Positions 63,224-64,000 of a DNA stretch of 64,000 bases are shown here, piece by piece (the stretch's first letter is position 1; each line of letters opens with the position of its first letter). Both the position numbers and the translations under genes were made by a program. The DNA is from Bacillus sp. FJAT-18017. GTDB lineage: Bacteria > Bacillota > Bacilli > Bacillales > Cytobacillaceae. Below the pieces are notes generated by a model. It ran no database searches. It was given only the letters and a program-made list of their open reading frames with translations, and was not told where the DNA came from. The stretch spans positions 1,580,001-1,644,000 of the forward strand of contig NZ_CP012602.1 in NCBI RefSeq assembly GCF_001278805.1. Direction: 5' to 3'.

Positions 63224-63943
63224 TTGCGAATAGATAAAATGCTCGCCAATCTTGGCTATGGAAGCAGAAAGGAAGTAAAGCAGCTTCTGAAAAGCGGCAC
63301 CGTTAAAGTAAATGGAACTTCTATTAAAGATGCTAAACAGCATATTGACCCGGAACAAGACACAGTTACGGTGAATGGAACTGAAATAGAGTACAGGGAA
63401 TTTGTTTATCTGATGATGAATAAACCACCGGGTGTAATATCAGCGACGGAAGACAACCGGGACGAAACAGTCATAGATTTGCTTGAGTTGGAAGAACAGG
63501 TATTTGAACCTTTCCCGGTTGGAAGGCTTGACAAGGATACCGAAGGGCTTTTATTAATTACAAATGACGGACAGTTATCCCATCGCTTGCTTTCACCAAA
63601 AAAACATGTTCCTAAAACATATTTTGCTGTTATAGAAGGCGAAGTAACAGAAGAGGATGTGGAGGCGTTCTCTAAGGGAGTTACCCTTGAAGATGGTTAT
63701 CATACGAAGCCAGGTGAATTAAAAATCTTAAAATCTGGCTTAATGTCTGATATCGAGCTGACGATAACAGAGGGAAAGTTTCATCAGGTAAAGAGAATGT
63801 TCCAGTCTGTAGGGAAGCGTGTTGTCTACCTGAAACGAATTTCTATGGGCCCGCTTCTACTTGATGAAACGCTCGAACTCGGTGAATATCGGGAATTGAC
63901 TGACGAGGAATTAGAAAGCCTGATGAATTATCAGCCTGAATAA
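63224..63943 (+). CDS. RsuA-family 16S rRNA pseudouridine synthase
   Basis: The 239-residue protein has an N-terminal S4 RNA-binding domain (MRIDKMLANLGYGSRKEVKQLLKSG, about 1-25) and the RsuA/RluB catalytic loop GRLDKDTEGLLL (Asp about 104). RsuA-type enzymes modify U516 of 16S rRNA; RluB/E/F relatives modify 23S rRNA, so the exact target is not certain. The start is TTG at 63224 with aggagtgag upstream. It follows murJ by 41 nt. Confidence 0.88.
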   Translation: MRIDKMLANLGYGSRKEVKQLLKSGTVKVNGTSIKDAKQHIDPEQDTVTVNGTEIEYREFVYLMMNKPPGVISATEDNRDETVIDLLELEEQVFEPFPVGRLDKDTEGLLLITNDGQLSHRLLSPKKHVPKTYFAVIEGEVTEEDVEAFSKGVTLEDGYHTKPGELKILKSGLMSDIELTITEGKFHQVKRMFQSVGKRVVYLKRISMGPLLLDETLELGEYRELTDEELESLMNYQPE

Positions 63944-63954
63944 AGTTAATAAGA

Positions 63955-63985
63955 TGCGGCTGGGGATGAACCCCAGCCACTTGTT
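63955..63985 (+). terminator. possible terminator after the pseudouridine synthase
   Basis: The stem gcggctgggg/ccccagcc-ac with loop atgaa is followed by ttgttt, a weak T tract. The window ends shortly after. Confidence 0.55.
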
Positions 63986-64000
63986 TCAATGGAGTCCTAC

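Overview
The window comes from a low-GC, spore-forming Bacillaceae (Mesobacillus/Neobacillus/Cytobacillus-like). The evidence is an rRNA operon followed by a long tRNA array, a men operon in Bacillus order, and synteny with the Bacillus subtilis ytiB-luxS-ytkD-ytl-ytm-pckA-metK-asnB-yto-ytp-ytq region and leuS-ytfP-murJ. Sporulation-linked genes, T-box and S-box leaders and strong Shine-Dalgarno sites agree. Genus-level placement is inference.

Layout: (1) 1-4667: 3' part of a 23S rRNA gene, a 5S gene, 21 intact tRNA genes and one tRNA 5' fragment, closed by a strong terminator. (2) 5.5-7.9 kb: glgC-glgD without the rest of the glycogen operon, behind a structured leader. (3) 8-18 kb: yteA, menA and the divergent menFDHBEC operon, the complete route from chorismate to demethylmenaquinone except the final methylation. 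(4) 18-23 kb: a YhgE/Pip-type membrane protein behind a palindrome, then an ABC-F ATPase preceded by a promoter, a small leader ORF and an attenuator-like structure. (5) 23-35 kb: a bd-type quinol oxidase (ythAB), a zinc-binding lipoprotein with two Zur boxes, carbonic anhydrase, yidD, luxS, small proteins, a Nudix hydrolase and an ABC importer (ytlACD). (6) 35-47 kb: pckA, S-box RNA, metK, asnB, ytoA, ytpA, ytpB, and the ytqA/ytqB tRNA-modification pair. (7) 47.5-53.5 kb: an anaerobic ammonifying nitrite reductase operon (nrfHA) with its own CcmF/CcmH/CcmI-like maturation genes, behind a perfect FNR-type box. (8) 54-64 kb: an MFS transporter, T-box-leuS, a rhodanese, an alpha/beta SASP, a Cse60-like protein, a HI0933-type flavoprotein, murJ and an RsuA-family pseudouridine synthase.

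The respiratory genes fit together. Menaquinone from the men genes would feed both the bd-type oxidase and, through NrfH, the periplasm-facing NrfA, so the cell appears equipped for low oxygen and nitrite ammonification.

The most unusual content is intergenic. Four separate tandem arrays (43.2, 44.8, 53.9 and 59.7 kb) have different sequences but nearly the same period, 49-53 bp (mostly 52-53), and carry internal inverted repeats. Two of them share a 31-nt hairpin framework. A fifth array has a 20-bp period. A second family of roughly 150-310 bp interspersed elements occupies 3' gene ends. These, the ABC-F leader and the Nrf maturation cluster are the best leads.
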